From Candidatus Gastranaerophilales bacterium (GTDB lineage Bacteria > Cyanobacteriota > Vampirovibrionia > Gastranaerophilales > Gastranaerophilaceae), in contig CALUPN010000003.1 in the NCBI GenBank assembly GCA_944322625.1, positions 1-54,817 on the forward strand: a DNA stretch of 54,817 nt, written 5' to 3'. Under the pieces are notes generated by a model that did no database searches, had not been told where the DNA came from, and saw only the letters and a program-made list of their open reading frames with translations. Every line of letters starts with the position of its first letter. Positions within the stretch are counted from its first letter, which is position 1. A program made the translations under genes and the position numbers. Positions 9,064 to 18,735 of the stretch are shown piece after piece.

Positions 9064-11634
9064 TTAAGCAAGAACATCTTCTAAGTCACCAAGAATTCCT
9101 TCGTTATTGCCTCCGCAATCGCAGTTACACTTGAAGTTTTCAAGGATTTCTATGATTCTGTCTAATTGATCTGTATAATTCGGATGTGCTTTTAGCAAGG
9201 CTAATATTTCATCTAATATCTTAGAATTGTCATTGATACCGTCCATCTTGTTATTGATTTCTTTTAACAAACCTTCAATTGTTGTTGTATCAACATTTAC
9301 ATTGATATCAAGATTTTCAAGCAATTCTTTGTATTTATTGAAGTTAGCTTCATCATGCTGTTTCCATAACTCTTCAAGCTGGTCAAGCGTAATTGAAGAA
9401 CCGCTGCCCGTACCATCGCTGCCTTCTATGATTGTTTGGATTTTCTGAATTTCAACTTTTAAGTCTGCAACAGCACTATTAAGGTTTTGTAAGTACTTAT
9501 TGGCAATTGTTTGGTTCGATATAACAGTATTCATATTTTTATCAATACTGCTCAACAAGCTTAATGCATTATCAAATTTAGAGTCAAACTGTGATAACCA
9601 TTGATTTACTTTTTGAGACTGTTCTCCGATTGCCTTATACATTGCATCTACAGTTGCCTGTAACTTATCAAGCTGCGCTTCAAGATTTTTAAGTTCATTG
9701 GTTATATCTGTATTACCGTTGTTTACGGCATTTGTTACATCATTGATTGCTTCAACAATCTCATCTTTAGAAAGTCCTGCAAAGATTGATAAATCATCTA
9801 ATTTAGCGGTGATTGTCTGCATTTCTTCCAACTGTTTCTGTTCTGTTTCAACATATGTTTTCTGGAATTCTTCAATCTTAGCTTGTAGTTGTGAAGATGA
9901 CATATTAACAGCATCTGCTATTGTCATGCCCATAAGCTTAAACATATCTTCCAATTTTTGGTAATCAATGCTGCCGGAACCGCCAGCCTGAATATTCTTA
10001 ATTGCATCAATCAATTCTTTATGTTTTGTGTCATCTTTTGCAATTTCAAGTAATGCATTTGTACTGTTTTGAATATTTACAAGACTTTCAGCCATATCTT
10101 TTTGAGTTGACTGCATCAAATTCAATTGTGCTGTTTGTATTTTATTGTCCTGTACAATTTGACCTAACATTTCAAATTCTTTTTGCTTATCATCAGTATA
10201 TTGATCGCGGAAAGCCTTAAAGTCATTAATCATTGTTGTTAATTGTTCGCTTATTGTACCCAATATACCTTCAATAGCTTCAAGTTTATCTACAACTTCC
10301 TGAAGTTTCTCAAGCATTTCTTTTGAGTAAGTACCGTCTACACCACCGGCAACAGCTTCTGAGAACAATTTATATATAGCTTGAAGCTCGGCATTTGTAA
10401 TTTTTCCGTTTTCATATATTCCGGGTAACAATGCCAAGTATTGAGTAATTTTTGATAACATTGCATTACCCTGCTGAGTTGCTTGGGTATTCTTTTCTAT
10501 TGCAGCTATAATCTGAGCGGCTGTCATTTTTTCGATTTGAGCTTGTGTATAACCCAGCTTCATCATAGCCGCAATCAAATCATTTCTTGTTGTTTTCAAT
10601 ACAGATACAACTTCGTCGAAGTTAGCATTGTTATCAATATTTGATTGTTCAATAGCCTCTTTTATACCTTCTTGTATTTCGATTTGTTTATTACTTAAGA
10701 TAATCAAACTGTCATTTTGTTCTTCCATATTCTTAAGAGTTTCGTTAGTAATATTACCTTGAGCAATTAATTCTTCAAAACCTTGTTTGTTAGTTTTGAT
10801 TAATTCATCCTGTTTTGCAAGCATTTGTTCAAAGTATTTATTAAATTGACCGATAGATGCTTTTATATCCCCAAGAAGCTCCTGTATTTTATTCCATGCT
10901 TCTTCTGCAGATACCAAACCGGCATTTACATCATTTATCAACTGTTGAATTAATGCATTTGCCTCTTCCTGTGATTGGCCGTTTTGAACCAGTTGTTCAA
11001 TAATGATTTCCTGATTTGTCTGGTTTATAATCATATAATTAAACATTTGTTTATAGAATTCATTAGCAGTCATCTGTCCGCTTTGTACAAGCTGGATTAA
11101 TTGAAGCATGTAAGTATTCATTTGCTGCATTTGTTCATTTGTAATTTGCTGTTGTTCCAACATTTGCTGAATTAATGACACCAATTCAGTCATATCAATC
11201 TTTACTTCTTGAGAGTTATATTGCATATGTTCCTCTGGAGTGCACGATGTCATTGTACCTGCAGCTCCTAAGGAAGCTAGCCCCATTAGAGCTCCAAGAA
11301 CAACTGTTTTAAATTGATTTGCTTTACCTTGGAAAGCTATATTAGATTTATAAGGAGCTACGTATTCCTTTTCTGTATTTTCTGCAGTTTGTTCCGGTGC
11401 AGTTTCTCTTAGAAAACTCAAATTAGTTCCTGTTGCATTTGATAAGTCCGGATTACTTACCACATTATTCAGACCTTGAAACATCAAGGCATTCATGCCT
11501 GTCTGCGGCTTGTTTTCTTCCGGAGTTGGTAATGTTACGTTGGTATTTGACCCTTCTTTTACATCATCTACCCCTGCCCCGCCAAATTTAATTTTTTTGT
11601 TTAATAACAAAAGTTCTGTTGCATTAATGTTCAT
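9064..11634 (-). CDS. Long Gln/Asn-rich coiled-coil protein with an internal lipoprotein-like signal (856 aa)
   Basis: I do not recognise the family. Residues 1-105 are polar and carry three Phe-x-Gly motifs (KFGG at 16-19, MFQG at 51-54, AFQG at 100-103). Residues 108-131 form a hydrophobic segment ending in Cys (FKTVVLGALMGLASLGAAGT, then MTSC), like a type II signal placed far from the N-terminus. The rest is almost entirely helical heptad-like sequence rich in Gln, Asn, Ile and Leu, with repeated 'eelv..g..n.e...n' blocks, ending in a short Cys cluster (CNCDCGG). This suggests an extended, surface or envelope-anchored filament. The ATG has AAGGAG upstream. Tail-fibre or tape-measure origin is possible, but no phage genes are nearby. 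Confidence 0.8.
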   Translation of the reverse strand: MNINATELLLLNKKIKFGGAGVDDVKEGSNTNVTLPTPEENKPQTGMNALMFQGLNNVVSNPDLSNATGTNLSFLRETAPEQTAENTEKEYVAPYKSNIAFQGKANQFKTVVLGALMGLASLGAAGTMTSCTPEEHMQYNSQEVKIDMTELVSLIQQMLEQQQITNEQMQQMNTYMLQLIQLVQSGQMTANEFYKQMFNYMIINQTNQEIIIEQLVQNGQSQEEANALIQQLINDVNAGLVSAEEAWNKIQELLGDIKASIGQFNKYFEQMLAKQDELIKTNKQGFEELIAQGNITNETLKNMEEQNDSLIILSNKQIEIQEGIKEAIEQSNIDNNANFDEVVSVLKTTRNDLIAAMMKLGYTQAQIEKMTAAQIIAAIEKNTQATQQGNAMLSKITQYLALLPGIYENGKITNAELQAIYKLFSEAVAGGVDGTYSKEMLEKLQEVVDKLEAIEGILGTISEQLTTMINDFKAFRDQYTDDKQKEFEMLGQIVQDNKIQTAQLNLMQSTQKDMAESLVNIQNSTNALLEIAKDDTKHKELIDAIKNIQAGGSGSIDYQKLEDMFKLMGMTIADAVNMSSSQLQAKIEEFQKTYVETEQKQLEEMQTITAKLDDLSIFAGLSKDEIVEAINDVTNAVNNGNTDITNELKNLEAQLDKLQATVDAMYKAIGEQSQKVNQWLSQFDSKFDNALSLLSSIDKNMNTVISNQTIANKYLQNLNSAVADLKVEIQKIQTIIEGSDGTGSGSSITLDQLEELWKQHDEANFNKYKELLENLDINVNVDTTTIEGLLKEINNKMDGINDNSKILDEILALLKAHPNYTDQLDRIIEILENFKCNCDCGGNNEGILGDLEDVLA

Positions 11635-11751
11635 ACGTTACGACTCCTTTTTTGTATTTATATTTCTACTGGTATGTATAAATCGTAAAACAACTAAAAA
11701 AACTTTTTGCTAGTTATGCAATAAAATGTTTACAAAAATTAATATTCCTTA

Positions 11752-11780
11752 TTGTCAAAGAGATAATTTGTTTATATAAT
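11752..11780 (+). promoter_or_regulatory. Sigma-70-type promoter of lysC
   Basis: TTGTCA, 17-nt spacer, TATAAT; the -10 lies 36 bp upstream of the lysC ATG. No leader hairpin or lysine-riboswitch-sized leader is present between them. Confidence 0.75.
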
Positions 11781-11816
11781 GTATAAGAAAATAGCAGGTA
11801 TTAATTAAAACAGATA

Positions 11817-13082
11817 ATGAAAAATATAATTGTTCAAAAATTCGGCGGAACATCGGTTGCCGATACAGATAAAATAAAAAATGTTGCGAAAGCTGTTATA
11901 AAAGAAAGAGAAGCCGGAAATGACGTTGTTGTTGTCGTATCAGCGATGGGGCATACAACTGATTATCTTGTTAAAATGGCAAAAGAAATTTCGGATAACC
12001 CGTCTTCAAGAGAAATGGACATGCTCCTCTCTACAGGTGAGGGAGTCTCTATTGCTCTTCTTGCGATGGCACTTCAAGCAGCAGGATGTCCGGCTGTCAG
12101 CATGAATGCTATTCAAGTCGGAATTATGACAGAGAAAGTTCATTCTAAAGCCAGAATTATAAATATTAAAACGGATAAAATAAAAAACCATCTTGCAAAA
12201 GGTGAAGTCGTTGTTGTAGCCGGTTTTCAAGGGGTAACTGATGATTTAGAAATAACCACTCTCGGGCGAGGCGGTTCTGATACTTCGGCAGTTGCTCTTG
12301 CAGGAGCCTTGAATGCTAAAAGATGCGATATTTATACGGATGTCGAAGGGGTTTATACAACTGACCCTAGAATTGTTCCGAATGCTTCCAGACTTGAAGT
12401 TATATCTTACGAAGAAATGCTCGAGCTTGCAAGAGTCGGAGCAAATGTACTGCACCCCAGAGCCGTAGAAACCGCTAAACAATACAATGTACCTTTGAGA
12501 GTCAGAAGTACATTCAAACTTGAGAATTTAGGAACCTTAATAGTAGGAGTTGATGATATGGAATTACACAAACCCGTTGCCGGTGTTGCATCAGATTTAT
12601 CACAGTTGAGAATAGTAGTCTGCGATGTTAAAGATCATCCGGGAACGGCTGCAATTCTTTTTAATGCTCTGGCTAATGAAAATATTTCTGTTGATATGAT
12701 TATCCAGTCTTATGCAAGAAAAAATCTTAATACAAATGACATTGCTTTTACTATTGATAAAGGTGATTTAGATAAAACAATGGAAATATTAAAAGAAGTC
12801 AATAAAAAACTTGATTTTAGCAATGTGTTTGTCGATGATAAAATTGCAAAAGTTTCAATTGTTGGTGCCGGCATGATTGACAGACCCGGTATAGCTGCTA
12901 CGATGTTTAAAACTTTAGCGGATTTAGGTATAAATATAAAGATGATTTCAACAAGTGAAATTAAAATCAGCTGTATTGTAGATGCTGACAGAGCAAAAGA
13001 TGCCGTAGACGGTCTGCATAAGATTTTCCATCTGGGCTGCGATACAATTGCTGAAGTAAAAGGCGATTTACCCGACGTATAG
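11817..13082 (+). CDS. lysC: Aspartate kinase
   Basis: Catalyses the ATP-dependent phosphorylation of aspartate, the first step towards lysine, threonine, methionine and diaminopimelate. The 421-residue protein begins with the kinase signature KFGGTSVAD (8-16), has the GRGGSDTSAVAL substrate loop near 151-162, and carries two C-terminal ACT domains (about 265-340 and 345-415) that normally bind an end-product amino acid for feedback. Length fits the monofunctional class with a single polypeptide. The Shine-Dalgarno is weak. It shares a unit with the 157-aa secreted protein 12 bp downstream. thrC, in the same pathway, lies about 6 kb away on the other strand. Confidence 0.96.
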   Translation: MKNIIVQKFGGTSVADTDKIKNVAKAVIKEREAGNDVVVVVSAMGHTTDYLVKMAKEISDNPSSREMDMLLSTGEGVSIALLAMALQAAGCPAVSMNAIQVGIMTEKVHSKARIINIKTDKIKNHLAKGEVVVVAGFQGVTDDLEITTLGRGGSDTSAVALAGALNAKRCDIYTDVEGVYTTDPRIVPNASRLEVISYEEMLELARVGANVLHPRAVETAKQYNVPLRVRSTFKLENLGTLIVGVDDMELHKPVAGVASDLSQLRIVVCDVKDHPGTAAILFNALANENISVDMIIQSYARKNLNTNDIAFTIDKGDLDKTMEILKEVNKKLDFSNVFVDDKIAKVSIVGAGMIDRPGIAATMFKTLADLGINIKMISTSEIKISCIVDADRAKDAVDGLHKIFHLGCDTIAEVKGDLPDV

Positions 13083-13094
13083 AAGAGGAGAAAC

Positions 13095-13568
13095 ATGAAA
13101 AAAACACTGGCTTCAATAATAGCACTATCCTGTATAACATTATCCGCTCTTGCCGGAGATAAAGAGGATGCTGAAAAATTCTTTAATCATTATGTAAGTG
13201 CCGCAAATAATTACAGCCCGGAAATTGCTCAAATGTATTCTCCGAGCGCTAAAATCATAAGACAGGTTGTAAAACCGGACGGAACAACGCAGGATATTGA
13301 AACAAACACTTCTACATATATTACTCAAATGAAGCTGGGCCAAGCAGGGGCAAAACTCAGAAACTATAAAAATAATTATTCAAATATAAGTGTGTCCGAA
13401 GTAGGAAACGGCAAGTATAAAATTTCATCTCTAAGACAGCCTACAGGTGAAACATATAAGCTTAAAACATATATGATTGTTCAAAAGCAGCCTAACGGTA
13501 AATGGCAAATAGTAGAAGAGATGATGCAGACTAAGGTTCAGACTTTCTTAAAGTATGCAAAGAAATAG
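13095..13568 (+). CDS. Secreted NTF2-like (SnoaL-fold) protein
   Basis: 157 residues. An N-terminal signal peptide is clear (MKKTLASIIALSCITLSALAG, with cleavage near residue 20). The mature part has the NTF2-like pattern: an early helix (AEKFFNHYVSAANNYSPEIA), a strand around SAKIIRQVVKPDG, and a C-terminal strand with KWQIVEEM. Such domains bind small ligands or act as accessory domains; no catalytic residues can be assigned. GAGGAG precedes the ATG. It follows lysC by 12 bp, so it is cotranscribed, but no functional link is evident. It ends one base before the convergent GGDEF/HD-GYP gene. Confidence 0.75.
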   Translation: MKKTLASIIALSCITLSALAGDKEDAEKFFNHYVSAANNYSPEIAQMYSPSAKIIRQVVKPDGTTQDIETNTSTYITQMKLGQAGAKLRNYKNNYSNISVSEVGNGKYKISSLRQPTGETYKLKTYMIVQKQPNGKWQIVEEMMQTKVQTFLKYAKK

Positions 13569-15407
13569 TTATACCCCAAGCGACGGAGCTATCTGAATAA
13601 ATGTTCTGATTAAATCTTCATCCCATTGAGTACCGGCGCCTTCTTTGAGAATAGAGACGGCTTTTTCTATTTCCATACCGCGTCTATACGGTCTGTCACT
13701 GATAAGAGCGTGGTAAGTGTCTGCTATAGCTACGATTTTAGCCGCAAGCGGTATGTCGCCGTTTTTTAAACCTTCAGGATAACCTTTACCGTCGATTCTT
13801 TCATGGTGGTATTTTACTATCGGAATAAGGTCTCTTAAGGACGGATTCGGAGTAAGAACCTTTTCCGCGCCAATTGTCGGATGTTGTTTCATTATAACCC
13901 ATTCTTCATCAGATAAAGGCCCTTCTTTTTTTAGAACAGTTTCCGGAATGCCTATTTTTCCTACATCATGTAAAAGCGCACCGAGTTTAATGCGTTCAAC
14001 TTCTTCTTCGGGAAGATTTATTGCTCTTGCAAGAGCTTCCGAGAATTTTGAAACAGAAGTCGAGTGACCTTTTGTATACGGGTCTTTTGCATCAATGGCA
14101 CTCGCTAAAGATGCTGCTATTTCAGATATTCTGTTTCCGTGCAAAGCGTGTTCTGCGTTAAATTTCGAAATCAATTCTTCTTCAAAATTTATGCCTAATT
14201 GAGCATGACGCTTGCCTAATACTTCCGCATAGGATTTCAGCGCCGCATCATCCCAGAAATTAAAGTCGGCAGAACTGATAATTGCAGACATGCCGTCTTT
14301 ATACCCCTTTGCCTGCGAAATATACATTGCCTGCTCTGCCAGTATTAACAGCTTTTCCTTGTCATCAGCACAATCCGGATAAGTTGAAATCCCGACAGAA
14401 ACTTTTACCGGCCCTATATCATCAATAAAACAGCAGGATAGAGTATATGTCAAATATTCTGCAACATATTTTGCCTGTTCACAAGAGGTATTAGGCATTA
14501 TAATTGCAATCTCATCTCCTCCGTAGCGTCCGGCAACATCGCCTTCTCTTATATTTTGTCTGACTTTATCAGCTACAATTTTAATAACCTCATCACCTTT
14601 TGCATGCCCAAATTCACGATTTAACTTGGTTATATTGCAAATATCCATCATCACAACCGATAATTTTTGCTTGTTTGTTTCAGCTCTGGATATTTCATTC
14701 GTTAATATTTCCTGAAATCCTCTGTGATTGTATAAAAGGGTTAAATTATCAGTATTTGCGTAAGCATCACTTTTTTCAAGCAAATCGAAATTGTGGGAAA
14801 AAAGAGCCGAGTAATTTGCAATCAATTGATATAATGCAATATTTTGTCGTGCATAACCATCTTCTATCAAAAGAACTCCGATACATTTATTTACGGATAT
14901 CAACGGTAAAATCGCAACCGTATAATCTTTAAAATAAGACAGCTTCAAGAATTCAACATCATCTTTAAATATAACTTGTTTTTCATTTAAAGCCATTATT
15001 AAAGGATTTTCCGTCTCCTTCAAAAATACTTTTGTTGAATAAACATTTCCGCGTTTGTCTAACAATCTGAGATTAAGACAATTTGATTTTTCTTTTAACA
15101 AACCTACTGCAATAAAATGAGAATCAATATTTTGAGTTATTATAGAATAAATTTTTATATAATATTCATTTAAAGAAGAGATGTCCGCAAGCTTAATAAG
15201 TTCATCAACTACAGCTTTATAAGTTAACGTAAATCCTTTTTCATTATTGAAAGTTTTGTTTTGCGGATTATTAAGCGAATTTGTCCGGTTATTAAAAGTT
15301 AAAGAATTAACCTTTGAGACAAGCTTCTCCTGTGAAATGGGAGAAGTCACTGGTAAAGCTTCCGAAAAAATCGATAATTTTTTTGCAAAATTTTTTTCTT
15401 TATTCAC
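13569..15407 (-). CDS. GAF-GGDEF-HD-GYP cyclic di-GMP protein
   Basis: A cytoplasmic 612-residue protein that could both make and break cyclic di-GMP. A GAF-like sensor region occupies about 65-205. The GGDEF domain (about 210-370) has an intact RYGGDEIAII motif near 294-303. The HD-GYP phosphodiesterase domain (about 420-605) has LLHDVGKIGIP near 476-486, then HHERIDGKGYPEGL near 534-547, all metal and GYP residues present. No membrane helices are seen. The start is GTG (minus strand, 15405-15407) with GAAGGTGA upstream. Its stop abuts the end of the convergent NTF2-like gene. With the CHASE2-GGDEF protein it indicates active c-di-GMP signalling, in keeping with motility genes. Confidence 0.92.
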   Translation of the reverse strand: MNKEKNFAKKLSIFSEALPVTSPISQEKLVSKVNSLTFNNRTNSLNNPQNKTFNNEKGFTLTYKAVVDELIKLADISSLNEYYIKIYSIITQNIDSHFIAVGLLKEKSNCLNLRLLDKRGNVYSTKVFLKETENPLIMALNEKQVIFKDDVEFLKLSYFKDYTVAILPLISVNKCIGVLLIEDGYARQNIALYQLIANYSALFSHNFDLLEKSDAYANTDNLTLLYNHRGFQEILTNEISRAETNKQKLSVVMMDICNITKLNREFGHAKGDEVIKIVADKVRQNIREGDVAGRYGGDEIAIIMPNTSCEQAKYVAEYLTYTLSCCFIDDIGPVKVSVGISTYPDCADDKEKLLILAEQAMYISQAKGYKDGMSAIISSADFNFWDDAALKSYAEVLGKRHAQLGINFEEELISKFNAEHALHGNRISEIAASLASAIDAKDPYTKGHSTSVSKFSEALARAINLPEEEVERIKLGALLHDVGKIGIPETVLKKEGPLSDEEWVIMKQHPTIGAEKVLTPNPSLRDLIPIVKYHHERIDGKGYPEGLKNGDIPLAAKIVAIADTYHALISDRPYRRGMEIEKAVSILKEGAGTQWDEDLIRTFIQIAPSLGV

Positions 15408-15608
15408 GCATTCACCTTCATACTATAAAACTATAAAACAGATAAATAAAAAAAATTGATTAAATATTACAAAAAATTTACATTATTTTTAAACTTATCC
15501 CTTTAATTCATATATTAACATTTTTTCAAAGTTTTTCCACTAAAACCCTGACTTTTTTTACAAATGTTTATAATTGGTATAAGGTAAATTCCTGTATTTA
15601 TTGTAATT

Positions 15609-16400
15609 TTATAATTTCCATTTTTTTCGCAAACGAAGAATTACATTTTTAACCTTCATATCCGTAATTGCAAAATCAACAGCTTCCCTTAGTCTTTGAG
15701 TGCTTTCTCCCTGTTTTAGCGCAATTCCGTACGGTTCTTTCGAATAGCGCTTTGGAAGAAGTTTAACGGATTTATCATCGAATGTAAATGTGCTTAATAT
15801 CGTATCATCCGACGTTAATGCATCAATTTTTCCGGCTTTTAAAGCTTCATAAGCCACATGATAATTTCTAAATCCTATAATTGTTGCATTAGGAGCAAGC
15901 GTCAGCATATTTTTTTCAGCTGTTGTTCCGAAAACAACCCCGACATTTAATCCTGTAAGATCAGCAATAGAAGTAACTTTACTGTTTGAGCGCACAAGAA
16001 GAGCCTGACCGGCATAATCATAAGGTACTGAAAAATCAATTATTTCTTCCCGTTGCGGTGTGATCGTCACTGTTGCAATAACCATATCCACCTCACCTGT
16101 TGAAACTTTGAGCATTCTGTTTGCAGGAGTTACGGGATAAAATTCTACGGCATTCGGACTTTTTAAAATATACTGAGCGATGTATCTCGCCAAATCCGCA
16201 TCATAACCCTGTACTTGCCAATCTTTATCATAAAAACCGAAGGGGCGTGCATCTGTATTAATCCCAACCTTTATCGTTCCCCTTTTTAGAATTTCATCAT
16301 ATAAATCGGGAACATCGTATTTCTTTGGTTTAAAAATAAAGAAATAAATACCGACAAGCAGTAAAAATATAAGAGTTAGAATTATTGCAAGTTTTCTCAT
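15609..16400 (-). CDS. Amino-acid-type ABC transporter solute-binding protein
   Basis: A 263-residue periplasmic binding protein of the SBP_bac_3 family, which delivers polar amino acids or related solutes to an ABC permease. An N-terminal membrane/signal segment (about 5-27, ILTLIFLLLVGIYFFIF) is followed by the family opening GTIKVGINTDARPFGFYD and GYDADLARYIAQ. There is no lipobox Cys, so it may stay anchored by the uncleaved helix. Its ATG overlaps the thyX stop as ATGA, implying translational coupling. No permease or ATPase gene is adjacent, so the transporter partner must be elsewhere, or it serves as a sensor component. Confidence 0.88.
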   Translation of the reverse strand: MRKLAIILTLIFLLLVGIYFFIFKPKKYDVPDLYDEILKRGTIKVGINTDARPFGFYDKDWQVQGYDADLARYIAQYILKSPNAVEFYPVTPANRMLKVSTGEVDMVIATVTITPQREEIIDFSVPYDYAGQALLVRSNSKVTSIADLTGLNVGVVFGTTAEKNMLTLAPNATIIGFRNYHVAYEALKAGKIDALTSDDTILSTFTFDDKSVKLLPKRYSKEPYGIALKQGESTQRLREAVDFAITDMKVKNVILRLRKKWKL

Positions 16401-17092
16401 CTTTCCAACTTCGGCATCCTTCCACAGGATTTGTCTTCATCACAATACCCGAGTCTTTCACATTTAGGAACAAGATACGGTTTAAGCCAGGGCTCTTCTT
16501 TAATAAGTTCGTCACACATCATTTTTATCAATGTTCTGATTTCATATTGTGCTCTTGTACAAAGTCTCAAATTGGCCAGGTGAATCATTTCACGCAGATT
16601 TAAGCTTGCAACAATAGAACTTGCTGCCGCATTCGGAAGAACAGCCCTTGCATCTTCAGCAGGAATTCCTGCTTCTGTAAATTCACAATAAAGTTTTGAG
16701 ATTTCTCCCATGAATTCAACAAATTTGGCTTTTAATTCTTCATTTTTTGCAATCGTTGGTGGAATAATATAATCAAATTGTCCTTTTTCTTTAACGTATC
16801 TTTGCGATTTTTGAGAAAATGACATATGTCTGTGTCTTACAAGCTGGTGCGTGCAAGCTCTAGAGACGTTAGATATTGCAAAACTTACCTGAATATGCTC
16901 TATTGTTGAATAATGTCCTGAAGAAATAACCCTTTCTATAAGAGTTAACATTTTTTCTTCGTCATCAGTACTGTTATAAATTTCATACGGACTTAATGCA
17001 CTATAGCATGTACGGCACGCCGTATAAATTGTTTTCAGCATATTCGCAGGTTTTGAAATTAAATTCACAACCGGTTTGTTATTATTTTCCAT
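16397..17092 (-). CDS. thyX: Flavin-dependent thymidylate synthase ThyX
   Basis: Makes dTMP from dUMP using methylene-tetrahydrofolate and reduced FAD, the alternative to ThyA. The ThyX motif RHRHMSFSQKSQRY is intact near residues 84-97, preceded by SSGHYSTIEHIQVSFAI. I chose the ATG at 17090-17092 (MENNNKPVV) because AAGGAAAAGGGAG lies directly upstream; an in-frame ATG 24 nt earlier has no ribosome-binding site. The resulting 231 residues fit the family. It sits in a three-gene unit with the 109-aa protein upstream and the solute-binding protein downstream (4-nt overlap). Confidence 0.95.
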   Translation of the reverse strand: MENNNKPVVNLISKPANMLKTIYTACRTCYSALSPYEIYNSTDDEEKMLTLIERVISSGHYSTIEHIQVSFAISNVSRACTHQLVRHRHMSFSQKSQRYVKEKGQFDYIIPPTIAKNEELKAKFVEFMGEISKLYCEFTEAGIPAEDARAVLPNAAASSIVASLNLREMIHLANLRLCTRAQYEIRTLIKMMCDELIKEEPWLKPYLVPKCERLGYCDEDKSCGRMPKLER

Positions 17093-17123
17093 ACTCTCCC
17101 TTTTCCTTTTTAACATTTAAAAT

Positions 17124-17453
17124 TTACATAGATGTAGTTGCAAATGAAGCAGCTTCTTCATACGGATTTTCAACCCCTGCATCCTGCGCAGCCTTAAAAG
17201 CCGTTTCAAAAGCTTCATCAGAATTTTCCGCAATCTGAGGATTTTCTAACAATGCCTTCACATCATGCTTAACGTCATCTGCTCCTTTAAACAACATTGA
17301 ACGGCCGAGAGCTTCCGCTTTAGGATCCGAAAAATCACTAATCTTATCAGGCTCAACTTCTTTAGTCTCAGGAACCGTTTCAGAAACTTGTTTCTGAATA
17401 CCGTTGTAATTCACTTGATTAACACTAAATTTTGGACCATTAATTTCACTCAT
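17124..17453 (-). CDS. Small acidic protein of unknown function (109 aa)
   Basis: Not recognised. The N-terminus (MSEINGPKFSVNQVNYNGIQ) is polar. The middle is Glu/Asp/Pro-rich (VPETKEVEPDKISDFSDPKA). An LGRSMLFKGADDVKH segment follows, then two short helices rich in Ala and Glu. No signal, membrane helix or metal motif is present. It is the first gene ahead of thyX (31 bp gap). A -10-like TATAAT lies about 35 bp upstream with a TTGATA at a short 15-nt spacing. Confidence 0.7.
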   Translation of the reverse strand: MSEINGPKFSVNQVNYNGIQKQVSETVPETKEVEPDKISDFSDPKAEALGRSMLFKGADDVKHDVKALLENPQIAENSDEAFETAFKAAQDAGVENPYEEAASFATTSM

Positions 17454-17585
17454 GTTGTCTACCTCGCTTTATTTATTTAATTATATCATGTTTTGGAACT
17501 TATCAACCATCCATTTGTTCTAAAACGTATAATTAATTTTTTTTGCTAGCAAAAAGAAAAATTTTTACAAAAATTTACTTTTAAT

Positions 17586-18731
17586 CTAAATAAGCCCGGT
17601 AATGTTATCTCTGGTTATAACGGCATCATAATTTTTGTAACCTAAAATATTTTCAATATTATTAGAATGCGCACCGACTATTTTCCGGCATTCTTCGGAG
17701 CTGTAGTTTACCATGCCACGGGCGAATTCAACATTATTCTCATCGCAGATTGAAACAACTTCTCCCTGTCGGAAATCATTAATTACATTTATAATACCAA
17801 TCGGAAGTAAGCTGGAACATTGCTCCAATACGGCTTTTTTAGCTCCTTCATTTACGATAAGCTGTCCTCTGATATTTGTCGCATAACCAATCCAGCGTTT
17901 TTTATCCGGAAGGTTTTCTTTTGTCGGCAAAAATATTGTTCCGATATCTTCTCTGTCGAAAATTTTACTTATAACATAAGGAATTTTTCCGTTAGCAATC
18001 AGGACTCTGCCTCCAAATCTTGTAACCAGTTTAGCTGCTTCAAGCTTCGTTTTCATACCGCCCCTGCCGCCTTCCGAGGCGTCAGAGCCAAGTGACATAA
18101 TCTCATCTGTTACATTTTCTACTACCGGAATAAGTTCAGCATCAGGGTTTTCCTTTGGGTTAGAATTATAAAGCCCGTTTATATCTGATAAAAGTATTAA
18201 TAAATCCGCGTCTAATTCACTTGCGACAAGTGCCGACAGCTTATCATTATCTGAAAAACAAACCTTCATGCCGGACAGCATTGCGTTCATCTTAATTGTA
18301 GAAACCGTATCATTCTGGTTTATAATCGGAACAACCCCGAATTCAAGAATTTTATTCAAGGTCGTTCTAAGACTCAAATATCTGTATCTTAAAGAAAAAT
18401 CGTCTTCTGTCAAAAGGATTTGTGCAATCGGGATATCATAAATCCCAAACCCGTTTTCATAAAAAGACATTAATCTGCTCTGTCCGACAGCCGCACATGC
18501 CTGCTTTACGCCGTCTTCTGCAGTTGAGTCGAGATTAAGTTTCTTTTTTCCTAAACCAACGGCGCCTGATGTCACAAGAATAACTTCTTTTCCCTGTTTC
18601 ACAAGCTTTGCCATATCTTCAATAAAAGAATAAATTCTGGATATCGCAACTTCGCCGTCCTCGTTTCTTAATACATTTGTTCCGAGTTTTATTACAATTC
18701 TTTTTACATTAACAAAATCATCTCTTAGCAT
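17586..18731 (-). CDS. proB: Glutamate 5-kinase with PUA domain
   Basis: Phosphorylates glutamate in the first step of proline synthesis. The 381-residue protein has the amino-acid kinase fold: IVIKLGTNVLRNEDG near the N-terminus, SGAVGLGKKKL, the INQNDTVS site and ASEGGRGGMKTKLEAA. A C-terminal PUA domain covers about 280-360 (GQLIVNEGAKKAVLE ... EVVSICDENNVEFARGMVNY). It follows thrC by only 4 bp, forming a thrC-proB unit. proA is not in the window. Confidence 0.95.
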   Translation of the reverse strand: MLRDDFVNVKRIVIKLGTNVLRNEDGEVAISRIYSFIEDMAKLVKQGKEVILVTSGAVGLGKKKLNLDSTAEDGVKQACAAVGQSRLMSFYENGFGIYDIPIAQILLTEDDFSLRYRYLSLRTTLNKILEFGVVPIINQNDTVSTIKMNAMLSGMKVCFSDNDKLSALVASELDADLLILLSDINGLYNSNPKENPDAELIPVVENVTDEIMSLGSDASEGGRGGMKTKLEAAKLVTRFGGRVLIANGKIPYVISKIFDREDIGTIFLPTKENLPDKKRWIGYATNIRGQLIVNEGAKKAVLEQCSSLLPIGIINVINDFRQGEVVSICDENNVEFARGMVNYSSEECRKIVGAHSNNIENILGYKNYDAVITRDNITGLI

Positions 18732-18735
18732 TGAA

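Noticed and set aside
9064..11634. Phage tape-measure or tail-fibre protein
   Set aside because: Coiled-coil composition is compatible, but there are no phage structural genes near, and the internal lipoprotein-like signal argues for an envelope protein.
11781..11816. Lysine riboswitch before lysC
   Set aside because: Only 36 nt separate the -10 box and the ATG, and no fold is visible.
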